Of a stretch of DNA of 64,000 nucleotides, positions 34,262 to 43,240 are shown piece by piece (the first letter of the stretch is position 1; every line of letters starts with the position of its first letter). The translations under genes and the position numbers were made by a program. The notes beneath the pieces were generated by a model, which did no database searches, had not been told where the DNA came from, and saw nothing but the letters and a program-made list of their open reading frames with translations. The stretch lies in NCBI GenBank assembly GCA_001023535.1, contig CP011020.1, positions 4,415,734-4,479,733 of the forward strand. The letters run 5' to 3'. Source of the stretch: Pseudomonas chlororaphis (lineage in GTDB: Bacteria; Pseudomonadota; Gammaproteobacteria; Pseudomonadales; Pseudomonadaceae).

Positions 34262-34353
34262 CCTGTGGGAGCGAGCTTGCTCGCGATGACGGCGGCACAT
34301 CCCACATCACCGGTTCAGGCAGACCGCTATCGCGAGCAAGCTCGCTCCCACAG
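34262..34353. repeat. REPIN
   Basis: CCTGTGGGAGCGAGCTTGCT and inverted AGCAAGCTCGCTCCCACAGG with ~45 bp between, sandwiched between two terminators. Confidence 0.9.
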
Positions 34354-34369
34354 GGGGTGGCGCCAGCCA

Positions 34370-34410
34370 CAAAAAACGGGGGCCATGTCTGCATGGCCCC
34401 CGTTTCATTT
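34370..34410 (-). terminator. Terminator of the OmpA-like lipoprotein gene
   Basis: ACGGGGGCCATG-TCTG-CATGGCCCCCGT stem with A-run on the left, giving a minus-strand T-run; 13 bp past the stop. Confidence 0.85.
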
Positions 34411-34422
34411 ACCGCACAGCCG

Positions 34423-35157
34423 TTATGGGTACTGCTGGTAAGTCTGCCCCTGCTGCTGTGGCGCCTGGTACTGCTGGCCGGGGATGGCCTTGAGGTTGAC
34501 TTCGACGCGGCGGTTCTGGGCGCGACCATTGACGTCGGCGTTGCTGGCCACGGGGTTGTCCGGGCCGGCGCCACGGGCGCTCAGGTTGGCGCCGCTCACG
34601 CCCTGGGACGTCAGGTAGGTCGCCACGCTTTGTGCACGACGCTGGGACAGGTCCATGTTGTGCTGGCGACTGCCGGTGCTGTCGGTGTAACCGACGATCT
34701 CGATCTGGTTCTGGTTGAACTCCTTGAGGGAATTCGCCAGGTTGTTCAGCGGCTGGTAGAAGCTGGACGCGATGTTCGCCGAGTCGGTGGCGAAGGTGAT
34801 GTTGCCTGGCATGATCAACTTGATCTGGTCACCCTGGCGCTGCACTTCAACGCCGGTATTGGCCATGCTCGCGCGCAGTTTCTTTTCCTGCTGGTCGGCG
34901 TAGTAGCCGTAGCCGGCCGCGGATGCCCCGACCACCGCAGCACCGATCAACGCGCCTTTGCCACGGTTATCGTGGCCGATGGCCGCGCCGGCCAATGCCC
35001 CGGCCAGGGCGCCGAGGCCGCCGTACTTGGCGGTCTTGCTCATGCCGGAAGATTCCGTGGAGGCCTGGCCCTGGTTGTCATAAGGGTTAGGCGATGCGCA
35101 ACCGGACAACAAGGCCACAGCGGTTGCGACGACGATCAAGCGACGCGAGGTGAACAT
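34423..35157 (-). CDS. OmpA-family lipoprotein with glycine-zipper (YiaD-like)
   Basis: 244 residues from the ATG at 35157. Lipobox at Cys20 (VALLSGCAS), a Gly/Ala-rich zipper (LGALAGALAGAAIGHDNRGKGALIGAAVVGASAAGYGYY, cut here to its idea: about 50-92), then an OmpA-like peptidoglycan-binding domain (about 115-225) with NQIEIVGYTDSTGSRQHN and LSQRRAQSVATYL. The C-terminus is Gln/Tyr/Pro-rich. Likely a link between outer membrane and peptidoglycan. Upstream (35375-35384) is a run of ten C. Confidence 0.9.
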   Translation of the reverse strand: MFTSRRLIVVATAVALLSGCASPNPYDNQGQASTESSGMSKTAKYGGLGALAGALAGAAIGHDNRGKGALIGAAVVGASAAGYGYYADQQEKKLRASMANTGVEVQRQGDQIKLIMPGNITFATDSANIASSFYQPLNNLANSLKEFNQNQIEIVGYTDSTGSRQHNMDLSQRRAQSVATYLTSQGVSGANLSARGAGPDNPVASNADVNGRAQNRRVEVNLKAIPGQQYQAPQQQGQTYQQYP

Positions 35158-35398
35158 GGAATGCTCCTGGTTTGAGTCTGGAGTGCCAGGGCGTAGGCAA
35201 CCGACTCTGGCTGGCGTTTGAACGCGCCAATCGGCAAAAATTCCGTCCCGCTGCGTTTCGCCTGGCTGCGCTGCCTTGTGCAAGGGCCGCGGCTCAGGGC
35301 TTGGTCACCCGGTGCCGATGGCCGTCGTGCGGCCCGATGTGCAAAGCCGATGGGTGGGGGCCCTGATCAGCGCCCCCCCCCCTGGTCTATTGGCGAGC

Positions 35399-36574
35399 TC
35401 AGCCCTCGAGGAGGCTGCGGGCCACGCCCCTGACGATCATCTCCACTTCCCGCCCGTCCAGGGTCAGTGGCGGCAGCACGCGGATGATCTTGCCGCGGGT
35501 GACGTTGATCAGCAGACCGTGATCCCGGGCCGCGCGCAGGGCCAGGTCGCGCACCGGTTGCTTGAGTTCGATGCCGATCATCAGGCCCTGGCCACGGATC
35601 GCCAGCACATTCGGGTTGTCCGCCAACTCGGCCCGCAGCCGGCTGAGCAATTGCTCACCCTGACGCCGGGCGTTATCCACCAGCCCTTGCTCCTCGATAA
35701 TCGCCAGTACCGTGCAACCGGCCCGACAAGCCAAGGGGTTACCGCCAAAGGTGCTGCCGTGGCTGCCGGGCGTGAACAGCTCGGCGGCCTTGCCCCGGGC
35801 CAGGCATGCGCCGATGGGCACACCGTTGCCCAGACCCTTGGCGAGGGTCATGACGTCCGGCACGATGCCCTCGTGCTGGAACGCGAACCACTGGCCCGTG
35901 CGACCGATGCCCGTCTGGATCTCGTCGAGCATCAGCAGCCAGGCCCGGCGGCTGCACAGTTGACGCAAGGCCTTGAGGTAACCGGGCGGCGCGAGTTGCA
36001 CTCCGCTTTCGCCCTGGATCGGCTCGACCAGTACCGCGACGATGCGATCGGCATGAGCCCGCTGGACGTCCTCCAGCGCGGCGAGGTCGCCAAACGGCAC
36101 CTTGATGAAATCCCCCGGCAGGCGGTTGAAACCCAGGCGCACCGACGGGCCATCGCTGGCAGACATCGTGCCCAGGGTACGACCGTGGAACGCGTTGTCC
36201 ATGACCACCACCAGCGGCTGCTCCACGCCCCTGTGCCAACCATAGAGCCGCGCCAGTTTCAGCGCGGTCTCGTTGGCCTCGGCCCCCGAATTGTTGAAGA
36301 ACACCCGCGTAAGCCCGGACAGTTCGGTGAGCTTGTGCGCCAGGCGTTGCTGCCAGTCGATGCTGTACAGGTTGGACGTGTGCAGCAACAGGCCGGCCTG
36401 TTCACTGATCGCCGCCACCAACCTGGGGTGGGAATGACCAACGTTGGTCACCGCCACGCCCGCCACCGCATCAAGGTATTCGCGACCGTCCTGGTCCCAC
36501 AGGCGCGTGCCCAAGCCGCGAGTGAAGCTCAGCGCCAGGGGTTGGTAAGTGGACATCAGGCAGGCTGCGGTCAT
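35399..36574 (-). CDS. argD: Class III (ArgD-type) aminotransferase, probable acetylornithine aminotransferase
   Basis: PLP enzyme of the acetylornithine/succinylornithine group. 391 residues from the ATG at 36574 (GGAG 9 nt upstream); an earlier ATG gives 406. Motifs: [28 protein letters not shown], the Asp of [12 protein letters not shown] and the Schiff-base Lys of [14 protein letters not shown]. Pseudomonas carries more than one such gene, so the exact substrate (acetylornithine or succinylornithine) is open. Divergent from a LysR regulator 98 bp away. Confidence 0.8.
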   Translation of the reverse strand: MTAACLMSTYQPLALSFTRGLGTRLWDQDGREYLDAVAGVAVTNVGHSHPRLVAAISEQAGLLLHTSNLYSIDWQQRLAHKLTELSGLTRVFFNNSGAEANETALKLARLYGWHRGVEQPLVVVMDNAFHGRTLGTMSASDGPSVRLGFNRLPGDFIKVPFGDLAALEDVQRAHADRIVAVLVEPIQGESGVQLAPPGYLKALRQLCSRRAWLLMLDEIQTGIGRTGQWFAFQHEGIVPDVMTLAKGLGNGVPIGACLARGKAAELFTPGSHGSTFGGNPLACRAGCTVLAIIEEQGLVDNARRQGEQLLSRLRAELADNPNVLAIRGQGLMIGIELKQPVRDLALRAARDHGLLINVTRGKIIRVLPPLTLDGREVEMIVRGVARSLLEG

Positions 36575-36601
36575 GACATCAAGCTCCATCGGGTGGTTTT
36601 T

Positions 36602-36629
36602 TCCAGTATGGTTAGCCACCCTTGCTGGA
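36602..36629. promoter_or_regulatory. Candidate LysR-type operator
   Basis: Inverted repeat TCCAG...CTGGA with an 18-bp spacer in the divergent argD/lysR gap. Position suits a LysR recognition site, but the sequence match is generic. Confidence 0.3.
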
Positions 36630-36672
36630 TAAACGCCGCTTTACTTCAATCATTTAAAAGCCGAGCTTGATA

Positions 36673-37590
36673 ATGGACCTGTTCCAGGCAATGACCGTCT
36701 ACGTGAAAGTGGTGGAAACCGGCAGCCTGACCGCTGCGGCCCAGGCGTGCGAAATGTCCACCACCATGGTGGGCAATCATCTTCGCGCGCTGGAACAGCG
36801 CCTGGGTGTGCGCCTGATCAACCGGACGACCCGACGCCAGCGCCTGACCGAATTCGGCTCGACCTACTATCAGCGCTGCCTGGAAGTGCTGGGGCTGGTG
36901 GCCGACTCCGAACGCCTGGCCGAACAGACGCAAGGCGAACCCACCGGCACCCTGCGCATCACCGCACCGCTGACCTTCGGCACCGAACGCCTGGCCCCGG
37001 CACTGGCGGATTTCAACCAGCGCTTTCCCCAGGTCAAGCTCGACGTGGTGCTGACCAACCAGCGCCTGGACCTGCTCGACCACGGGTTCGATGTCGCCAT
37101 CCGCCTGGGTCATCCCGATCCGAAGATGATCGCCCGGCCGTTGATGGACTACACCCTCACCGTCTGTGCATCCAAGGCTTACCTGGCTCGACGAGGCACA
37201 CCAAGGCAACCCGCCGACCTGCAACAGCATGACTGCCTGTCGTTCGCCTACTCGGCGGGAGACGAGTGGCGCTTCGCCCAGGACCACTGGCCGATCAACG
37301 GGCCAGAGGGCGCAATCAAGGTGCCGGTGAACGGCCCCATGCTGATCAACAGCTCTTCCGGCCTGCACCGTGCCGCGCTGGCCGGCATGGGCGTGGTGAT
37401 GCTGCCCGACGCGTTGGTGGCCCAGGACCTGAAGGACGGACATCTGGTGGCGCTGCTGCAGGATTACCAATTGCCCCACCGGCCCATGAGCCTGATGTAC
37501 GCGCAGGATCGCTACCGTTTGCCGAAGCTACGCAGTTTTGTCGAGTTCGCCCTGCAGCGTTGGGGTAAACCTCGAACAGCGGCCGAATGA
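36673..37590 (+). CDS. LysR-family transcriptional regulator
   Basis: 305 residues from the ATG at 36673 (a TTG two codons earlier is possible). N-terminal winged helix (about 1-60: VVETGSLTAAAQACEMSTTMVGNHLRALEQRL), then the LysR substrate-binding domain (about 90-295). Divergent from the ArgD-type gene, which it may control; effector unknown. The sequence resembles the large DNA-binding group with short linker helices, nothing more specific. Confidence 0.88.
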   Translation: MDLFQAMTVYVKVVETGSLTAAAQACEMSTTMVGNHLRALEQRLGVRLINRTTRRQRLTEFGSTYYQRCLEVLGLVADSERLAEQTQGEPTGTLRITAPLTFGTERLAPALADFNQRFPQVKLDVVLTNQRLDLLDHGFDVAIRLGHPDPKMIARPLMDYTLTVCASKAYLARRGTPRQPADLQQHDCLSFAYSAGDEWRFAQDHWPINGPEGAIKVPVNGPMLINSSSGLHRAALAGMGVVMLPDALVAQDLKDGHLVALLQDYQLPHRPMSLMYAQDRYRLPKLRSFVEFALQRWGKPRTAAE

Positions 37591-37701
37591 GCGCATGACG
37601 AGGCTCGCCCGGACGCCGTGCGGCGCTAGTGGCGCACCGCCCCATCGGCTACTCTGCAACCGCGAACGAGCATTTTGATATCAAGGTTGATTGAGGGACG
37701 C

Positions 37702-38718
37702 ATGATGGGAAATGCCTCGAACATGGATGCGTTGCGGTTCGACTTGTCGGACCTGGACGAAGGCGTGCTGCACACCATCCTGGAGCTGGTCAGCGACGGC
37801 ATCTGGGACTGGAACGCCAATACCGGTTTCGTCTACCGCAACCCCGGCTGGTACACGATGCTGGGTTACCCGCCGCATTCCCTCAACAACACCGTGCTGA
37901 CCTGGGAAAACGTGATCCATCCCGAGGACTACCCGCGGGTGATGGCGTTGTTCGACGATTACCTGGAGCAGCGCTCCCCCGGCTACCAGGCCGAGTACCG
38001 CTGCCGCATGCGCGATGGCGGCTGGCTCTGGATCGAAGATCGCGGCTACATCATCGCCCGCAACGCCGACGGCACGGTGGCGCGCATGCTCGGCGCCCAC
38101 CGCAGCATCGACGACAAGAAGCGCCTGTTCGAACAACTGGAGCGGCGCAATTCGTCATTGGAAGCGGCCATCGAAGAACGCACCCGCGAGCTGTCCCGGG
38201 TCAACCAGCAGTTGCAGGTCCAGCTCGATGAAAACCGCAGGCTGGCCGAAACCGACGCGCTGACGCGGGTTGCCAATCGCTATCGCCTGGAGCAGGCCCT
38301 GCCGCTGGCGTGCGAGCGCGCCCAGCGCTTTCGCGAGCCGTTGTGCCTGATCGCCATGGATGTCGATGACTTCAAGGACATCAACGATCGCTACGGCCAC
38401 GCGTTCGGCGACGCGGCCCTGGTGCAAGTGGTGCAGAGTGTCCAGCGCAGCGAGCGTGACGGCGACTTGCTGGCGCGCTGGGGCGGCGATGAATTCATTC
38501 TGATCTTGCCCAACACCACCCTGGCTGACGCCCGGCTGGTGGCCGAAACCATTCGCCGTGGCCTGTCCGACCTGCTGCCGGTGGGCGACTTCCAGATCAC
38601 CATGAGCTTCGGCGTGGTGCAGCGCCTCGACGATGAACAGCAGGCGGCGCTGCTGGACCGGGCGGACCAGGCGCTGTATCGCTCCAAGATGGCGGGCAAG
38701 AACGTGATCTGCGAGTAA
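37702..38718 (+). CDS. PAS-GGDEF diguanylate cyclase
   Basis: 338 residues from the ATG at 37702 (GAGGGA upstream); the frame extends to a TTG at 37675. One PAS domain with PAC tail (about 20-145: DGIWDWNANTGFVYRNPGW...), a coiled-coil linker (about 148-190), and a GGDEF domain with an intact active motif GGDEF (261-265). Five residues before it lies RDGD (252-255), matching the RxxD inhibitory I-site. No transmembrane segment, so it is probably cytosolic. Sensed signal unknown. Confidence 0.92.
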   Translation: MMGNASNMDALRFDLSDLDEGVLHTILELVSDGIWDWNANTGFVYRNPGWYTMLGYPPHSLNNTVLTWENVIHPEDYPRVMALFDDYLEQRSPGYQAEYRCRMRDGGWLWIEDRGYIIARNADGTVARMLGAHRSIDDKKRLFEQLERRNSSLEAAIEERTRELSRVNQQLQVQLDENRRLAETDALTRVANRYRLEQALPLACERAQRFREPLCLIAMDVDDFKDINDRYGHAFGDAALVQVVQSVQRSERDGDLLARWGGDEFILILPNTTLADARLVAETIRRGLSDLLPVGDFQITMSFGVVQRLDDEQQAALLDRADQALYRSKMAGKNVICE

Positions 38719-38784
38719 AAAGAATGCAGCTTCGAGGCTCGTGAAACGGTCACAAGGGAATCCCCTGTCACCCGGTTTTCGACC

Positions 38785-39528
38785 TTGCCGACTCAATCCA
38801 CTTCACCGTCTCGCGTTTACCTGGGCTGCGCCGGCTGGTCGCTGCCCCGGGAGCAGTGGCCTGCGTTTCCCGTCGAAGGGACTCATCTGCAGCGCTACAG
38901 TGCTCGATTCAGCGCCGTCGAGATCAACAGCTCGTTCTACCGTGCGCATCGCCCCGCCACCTACGCCAAGTGGGCTGACAGCGTTGCCCCCGGTTTCCGG
39001 TTCTCGGTCAAGGTACCCAGGCAGATCACCCATGAACGGCGCCTGATCGATTGCGAAGGATGGGTGGACGAGTTCCTGGGGCAGTGTTCGCAGTTGGGCG
39101 AAAAACTCGGGTGCCTGTTGGTTCAATTGCCGCCCTCGCTGGCTTTCGATGACGCCGTCGCCCGGGCGTTCTTCACGGCCCTGCGTGACCGATACCAAGG
39201 CCCGACCGTGCTGGAGCCGCGACACCCGAGCTGGCTTGCGCCGCAGGCCATGGCGCTGTTGCAGGCCGAGCGCATCGGCCGTGTCGCAGCCGACCCATCG
39301 CCCTTGCCCGACGGCGACCAGCCCGCCGGCTGGCCGGGCATTCGTTACTACCGCCTGCACGGTTCGCCACGGATCTACTACTCGCCCTACGAAGACGCCT
39401 GGCTGGCGCACCTGGCCGAACAATTGAAGGCCGATCCGCACACGCCGACCTGGTGCATCTTCGACAACACCGCCAGCGGCGCCGCGACAGCCGACGCCTT
39501 GCGGCTGATGAAGCTGTTGCGCGACTGA
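38785..39528 (+). CDS. DUF72 family protein (YecE-like)
   Basis: 247 residues, TIM-barrel fold with GCAGWSLPREQW near the N-terminus, RFSVKVPRQITHER, EPRHPSW and a C-terminal WCIFDNTASGAATADALRL. Function unknown across the family. The best start I find is TTG at 38785; no in-frame ATG precedes the conserved core, and no strong ribosome site is visible. Confidence 0.82.
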   Translation: MPTQSTSPSRVYLGCAGWSLPREQWPAFPVEGTHLQRYSARFSAVEINSSFYRAHRPATYAKWADSVAPGFRFSVKVPRQITHERRLIDCEGWVDEFLGQCSQLGEKLGCLLVQLPPSLAFDDAVARAFFTALRDRYQGPTVLEPRHPSWLAPQAMALLQAERIGRVAADPSPLPDGDQPAGWPGIRYYRLHGSPRIYYSPYEDAWLAHLAEQLKADPHTPTWCIFDNTASGAATADALRLMKLLRD

Positions 39529-39666
39529 ACACCGAGCCCGCCAACAAATGCGCACCGGCCAACGGTCCGACCGTGACAACGTTGCCCGCGTCCAATAGAT
39601 TAGTCGGCCGGAAAAAGCTCAACGCCTTTCTCGCCTCATCCCGCTAACAGAAGTAGTGAAATTTCA

Positions 39667-40371
39667 ATGTCCGATTCCAACACCGCTGAATCCGTAGTCA
39701 CCCTCTCGTCCAAAGCGGAATACGAAAACTCCATCAATCTTTCACAGCATCTGCCCCAGGCCAAGAGCATCAGCGAGATGGTCCTGGATGCCTTCCAGTC
39801 GAACCGCGAAAGCGATCAGATCCGCGAACTGCGCACCGCCATCCGCCAGGCCCACGATGCGTTCGACGATGACAAGGCCTACGAACTGATGGGCCAGCTC
39901 AAGCAACTCAAGGACGCCGAAGCCGCCGACTTCGCGGCACTGGAAGACTTGAGCAGCCGCTTCCCCATCAGCCGCATACTTTCCAGCTACAAGGATGACC
40001 CGGCATTTCAGGAACTGGTCTATGGCCTGGCCTTGAAGGTCCTGAACCAGACCCACCAGGCCATCAGCAACCCGAGCGGCGGCAAAGGCAAGGCCTCGCG
40101 TGCCAAGAAGGACGCCGAAGTCTTTGTCATCAGCAAGGACGGCATCAGCGTCACCCTGCCCTTGCGCACCCCGCGCTCCAAGCCGAACGTCGACCGCGAA
40201 GCCTTCGAGTTCCTGGGCTTCAACTTTGTCGGCGAAGGCGATGACGCCGAGTTGGAAAGCGAAACCTTCCTGGACAATGACGGCACCGAACAACCGGTCA
40301 CCCGCAAAAGCATCGTCACCGCCCTGCAACAGCAAAAGGCATTCGACGGCTACAGCATCGCCCAGCAATAA
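39667..40371 (+). CDS. Uncharacterised acidic protein, 234 residues
   Basis: I do not recognise the family. What can be seen: N-terminal ~35 polar residues, helical/coiled-coil-prone stretch (about 38-90; IRELRTAIRQAHDAFDDDKAYELMGQLKQLK), a compact segment with FPISRILSSYKDDPAFQELVYGLAL, a short basic linker GGKGKASRAKKD, and a beta-rich acidic C-terminal part (about 155-234). No signal, membrane segment or cysteine pair. Stands alone between the DUF72 gene and a REPIN; codon use is like its neighbours, so it is probably real. Confidence 0.75.
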   Translation: MSDSNTAESVVTLSSKAEYENSINLSQHLPQAKSISEMVLDAFQSNRESDQIRELRTAIRQAHDAFDDDKAYELMGQLKQLKDAEAADFAALEDLSSRFPISRILSSYKDDPAFQELVYGLALKVLNQTHQAISNPSGGKGKASRAKKDAEVFVISKDGISVTLPLRTPRSKPNVDREAFEFLGFNFVGEGDDAELESETFLDNDGTEQPVTRKSIVTALQQQKAFDGYSIAQQ

Positions 40372-40393
40372 CCTGTCACCCGAAGCCATTTTT

Positions 40394-40482
40394 TGTGGGA
40401 GCGGGCTTGCTCGCGAAGACGTCGTGTCAGCCAACATCACCGTCAACTGCGCCACCGCATTCGCGAGCAAGCCCGCTCCCAC
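40394..40482. repeat. REPIN
   Basis: TGTGGGAGCGGGCTTGCTCG and inverted CGAGCAAGCCCGCTCCCACA with ~45 bp between. Confidence 0.9.
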
Positions 40483-40520
40483 AAGGGTTCAACGGCGTTC
40501 ACTGCCCCAGACACCGTCGC

Positions 40521-40558
40521 AAAAAAGCCCCGCGCTTCTCTCGAAGGCGGGGCTTTTT
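40521..40558. terminator. Bidirectional terminator, left copy of a 31-bp duplication
   Basis: A-run, GCCCCGC...GCGGGGC stem, T-run. The 31 bases 40528-40558 recur identically at 41329-41359, bounding the toxin-antitoxin pair. Confidence 0.9.
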
Positions 40559-40581
40559 CATGGCAGCGATGCAGGCGTTCC

Positions 40582-40896
40582 TCAAACAGCTGCGAGCCGC
40601 TCGACCATGTCTGGAAACTTCTCGACCAACCTGATCAACAGAGCCGCCTGGGCATTGGGCCTGGACTTTTCCTGCTCCCAGTTCCTGAGCGTGCCAGGAC
40701 TGGTCCTGATGCTCTTGGCGAAAACGGCTTGGGACATGTGGAGCTTGTCACGCAACGCCACAATTTCCTGGGCCGATACCTCGGGCGCTGGTTTATCTTC
40801 GATCGATACCTGGCGAAGGGTCAGCTTGCCCTCCCGGTGAGCGGCCATTTCCTCGATGCCCTGCATCATCTCGGCAAACAGATCACGTTTTTTCAT
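40582..40896 (-). CDS. higA: HTH antitoxin, HigA/NadS type
   Basis: 104 residues. N-terminal helical part, then a Cro/C1-type helix-turn-helix (about 42-95: EIVALRDKLHMSQAVFAKSIRTSPGTLRNWE). It is the second gene of a toxin-antitoxin pair; ATG overlaps the toxin stop by 4 bp (ATGA). Antitoxins of this order normally bind both toxin and the operon promoter. Ends 24 bp before the left terminator copy. Confidence 0.85.
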   Translation of the reverse strand: MKKRDLFAEMMQGIEEMAAHREGKLTLRQVSIEDKPAPEVSAQEIVALRDKLHMSQAVFAKSIRTSPGTLRNWEQEKSRPNAQAALLIRLVEKFPDMVERLAAV

Positions 40897-41237
40897 AAGG
40901 TACCTCGCACTTTCAACTCAGCCTCAATGGCGCGCTTGAGCGACTTCTCTTGCTCGCGGGTCAGGTTTTCCAACTCGTCCTTGTCATAAATCGCGAACAT
41001 CCAGAACTGAAGATCATTCATGAGCCAATAGTAAATGACTCGCAAACCACCTCGCTTCCCCTTGCCACGACGCTCATCGAACCAGCGCAGCTTACGAAAG
41101 CCGCCGGTACGTGGCATGACGTCACCGGCCGTTGGGTGCTGCAGCAGATAGGACTGGAGCAAACGATATTCATCGTCAGTCAGGTAATGTCCCACCGTGG
41201 CGGTGAACGCAGTCGTTTCAAAAAATAAGGTATGCAT
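40893..41237 (-). CDS. higB: RelE/HigB-type toxin
   Basis: 114 residues from the ATG at 41237 (MHTLFFETTAFTATVGHYL). RelE superfamily, with DDEYRLLQSYLLQHPTAGDVMPRTGGFRKLRW, GKRGGLRVIYYWL and IYDKDELENLTREQ. HigB-type enzymes cut mRNA on the ribosome. Toxin-first order is typical of HigBA. Activity is inferred; catalytic basic residues fall in the Arg/Lys-rich centre. Confidence 0.85.
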   Translation of the reverse strand: MHTLFFETTAFTATVGHYLTDDEYRLLQSYLLQHPTAGDVMPRTGGFRKLRWFDERRGKGKRGGLRVIYYWLMNDLQFWMFAIYDKDELENLTREQEKSLKRAIEAELKVRGTL

Positions 41238-41324
41238 GGCAGAAACTATAAGCAAATTGCCCACAGTTCAACACGCCATAATCTATTGCGACGAATGACA
41301 GTCAATCCAGGCCTGTCTACACAA

Positions 41325-41361
41325 AAAACCCCGCGCTTCTCTCGAAGGCGGGGCTTTTTGT
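41325..41361. terminator. Terminator of cyoABCDE, right copy of the 31-bp duplication
   Basis: CCCCGC...GCGGGG stem with an A-run on the left (minus-strand T-run), 15 bp after the cyoE stop. Exact copy of 40528-40558 across 31 bases. Confidence 0.9.
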
Positions 41362-41375
41362 ACAGCGTCTGAAGC

Positions 41376-42263
41376 TTAGGGTGCGTACGTCAGCAGCAGC
41401 TCACTGGGCACCTTGAAGTCCAGGGACATCATGACGCTCAGGGCGGTGATGGTGAAGATCGAGAACACGAACAGCTTGCGTGCCCAGACCGTGTCATCCA
41501 CGGCCTTGTAGCCGGTCCAGGCCATGTACAGCCAGTACATGCCCATGGCGGCGGCGACGGCGAGGTAGCTCATGCCGGCGTAGCCGCTGAATGTCAGCAT
41601 CAAGGTCGCCACGAGGAAGGCCAGGATATAGAGCAGGATGTGCTTCTTGGCCACCCGGATACCGCGCTTGACCGGCAACACCGGAATCGAAGCCGCCAGG
41701 TAGTCGTTGAAGCGGAAGATCGCGATGGCATAGGAATGCGGCATCTGCCACAGGCTGAACATCACCAGCAGCGTCAGCGCGGCCATGTCGAAGCTGTTGC
41801 TCACCGCGACGTAGCCGATCACCGGCGGCATCGCCCCCGACAGGCTGCCCACCAGCGTGCCGTGGACCGACTTGCGCTTGAGGTACAGGCTATAGAGGCC
41901 GACGTAGATCACAAAGCCGATCACCGCGAACAACGCCGCCAACGGGTTGGCCACCCGATACAGCAGCGCCACCCCGGCCACGCCCAGCACCGTGGCGAAC
42001 GCCAGGGCCAGTTGCACCGGGATCAGGCCCTGGACCAGGGCTCGGTTCTTGGTGCGCTCCATCTTGATGTCGATGTCGCGGTCAATGCAGTTGTTGAACA
42101 CGCAACCCGACGCGACCACCAAGGACGTGCCGATCATCGCCGCCAGGAAGATGGCCAGATCGACATGCCCTTTCGAGGCCAGGAAAAACCCGCCTGCCAC
42201 AGAAAGCACGTTACCGAAAATGATCCCCGGCTTGGTGATTTGGATAAAGTGCTTTAAGGACAT
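41376..42263 (-). CDS. cyoE: Protohaem IX farnesyltransferase
   Basis: Makes haem O for the bo3 oxidase by adding a farnesyl group to haem B. 295 residues from the ATG at 42263; UbiA-fold membrane enzyme with [17 protein letters not shown] (first Asp-rich motif) and about nine helices. Last gene of cyoABCDE; 11 bp after cyoD. Confidence 0.95.
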   Translation of the reverse strand: MSLKHFIQITKPGIIFGNVLSVAGGFFLASKGHVDLAIFLAAMIGTSLVVASGCVFNNCIDRDIDIKMERTKNRALVQGLIPVQLALAFATVLGVAGVALLYRVANPLAALFAVIGFVIYVGLYSLYLKRKSVHGTLVGSLSGAMPPVIGYVAVSNSFDMAALTLLVMFSLWQMPHSYAIAIFRFNDYLAASIPVLPVKRGIRVAKKHILLYILAFLVATLMLTFSGYAGMSYLAVAAAMGMYWLYMAWTGYKAVDDTVWARKLFVFSIFTITALSVMMSLDFKVPSELLLTYAP

Positions 42264-42274
42264 CCGGACTTTCC

Positions 42275-42610
42275 TCAGTGCGCCATCATGTTGGTGTGGA
42301 TGCTGAACATGATCCACAACGACAGGCCGACCAGCAGGACAATCACGATCGCGGCAAAGACAAACGCGACCACGTTGTTGCGTTGGGCGGCGGAGCGGTC
42401 CAGGTGCAGGAAGTACACCAGGTGCACCAGTACCTGGACCACGGCGAAGATCAGGATGATCCACAGGGTCAGGCTCTTGGGCAGCGTCGGGTACATCACC
42501 AGGCCGAATGGAATGACGGTCAGGATCACCGACAGGATGAAACCGATGGCGTAGGACTTGACGCTGCCGTGGCCGGCGTCGTGGCCATCGTGGGAATGTG
42601 CGTTAGCCAT
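42275..42610 (-). CDS. cyoD: Cytochrome bo3 ubiquinol oxidase subunit IV
   Basis: 111 residues, three membrane segments, the small accessory subunit needed for copper site assembly (family knowledge). His-rich N-terminus ([13 protein letters not shown]). Starts immediately after the cyoC stop. Confidence 0.95.
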   Translation of the reverse strand: MANAHSHDGHDAGHGSVKSYAIGFILSVILTVIPFGLVMYPTLPKSLTLWIILIFAVVQVLVHLVYFLHLDRSAAQRNNVVAFVFAAIVIVLLVGLSLWIMFSIHTNMMAH

Positions 42611-43237
42611 TTACAGGGTCCCCATCAGATAAACAACGGTGAATACGCAGATCCACACCACGTCCAGGAAGTGCCAGAACAGGCTCAGGCAGCTCAGGCG
42701 CGTCTTGTTGGTAGCGGTCAGGCCGTTTTTCTGGACCTGGTACATCATGATCGCCATCCAGATCAGGCCGCTGGTCACGTGCAGGCCGTGGGTGCCGACC
42801 AGGGTGAAGAAGCCCGACAGGAAGCCGCTGCGGTTCGGACCGTAGCCTTCGGAGATCAGCATGTGGAACTCGTTGATCTCCATGCCGATGAAGCCGGCAC
42901 CGAACAGGAAGGTCATGGCCAGCCAGCCCAGGACCTGGTTCTTCTTGCCCTTGAACAACGCCAGCATGGCGAAGCCGTAGGTGATCGAGCTGAACAGCAG
43001 CAAGGCGGTTTCGCCCAGTACGTACGGCAGCTCGAAGATGTCGTGGCCCGACGGGCCACCGGCGACGTTGTTTACCAGCACCGCGTACGCCGCGAAGATC
43101 GACGCAAACAGAATGCAGTCGGTCATCAGGTAGAGCCAGAAACCGAATACGGTCATCTCGCCCGAGTCGTGGTGATGGTCATCGTGCCCATGGTCATGAC
43201 CATGGGCGTGTCCAACATTGGTCACTAAGTTCGACAT
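42611..43237 (-). CDS. cyoC: Cytochrome bo3 ubiquinol oxidase subunit III
   Basis: 208 residues, five membrane helices, haem-copper oxidase subunit III fold ([15 protein letters not shown]). A His-rich stretch near the N-terminus ([14 protein letters not shown]) may bind metal or be incidental. Adjacent to cyoB by 3 bp. Confidence 0.95.
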   Translation of the reverse strand: MSNLVTNVGHAHGHDHGHDDHHHDSGEMTVFGFWLYLMTDCILFASIFAAYAVLVNNVAGGPSGHDIFELPYVLGETALLLFSSITYGFAMLALFKGKKNQVLGWLAMTFLFGAGFIGMEINEFHMLISEGYGPNRSGFLSGFFTLVGTHGLHVTSGLIWMAIMMYQVQKNGLTATNKTRLSCLSLFWHFLDVVWICVFTVVYLMGTL

Positions 43238-43240
43238 GGT

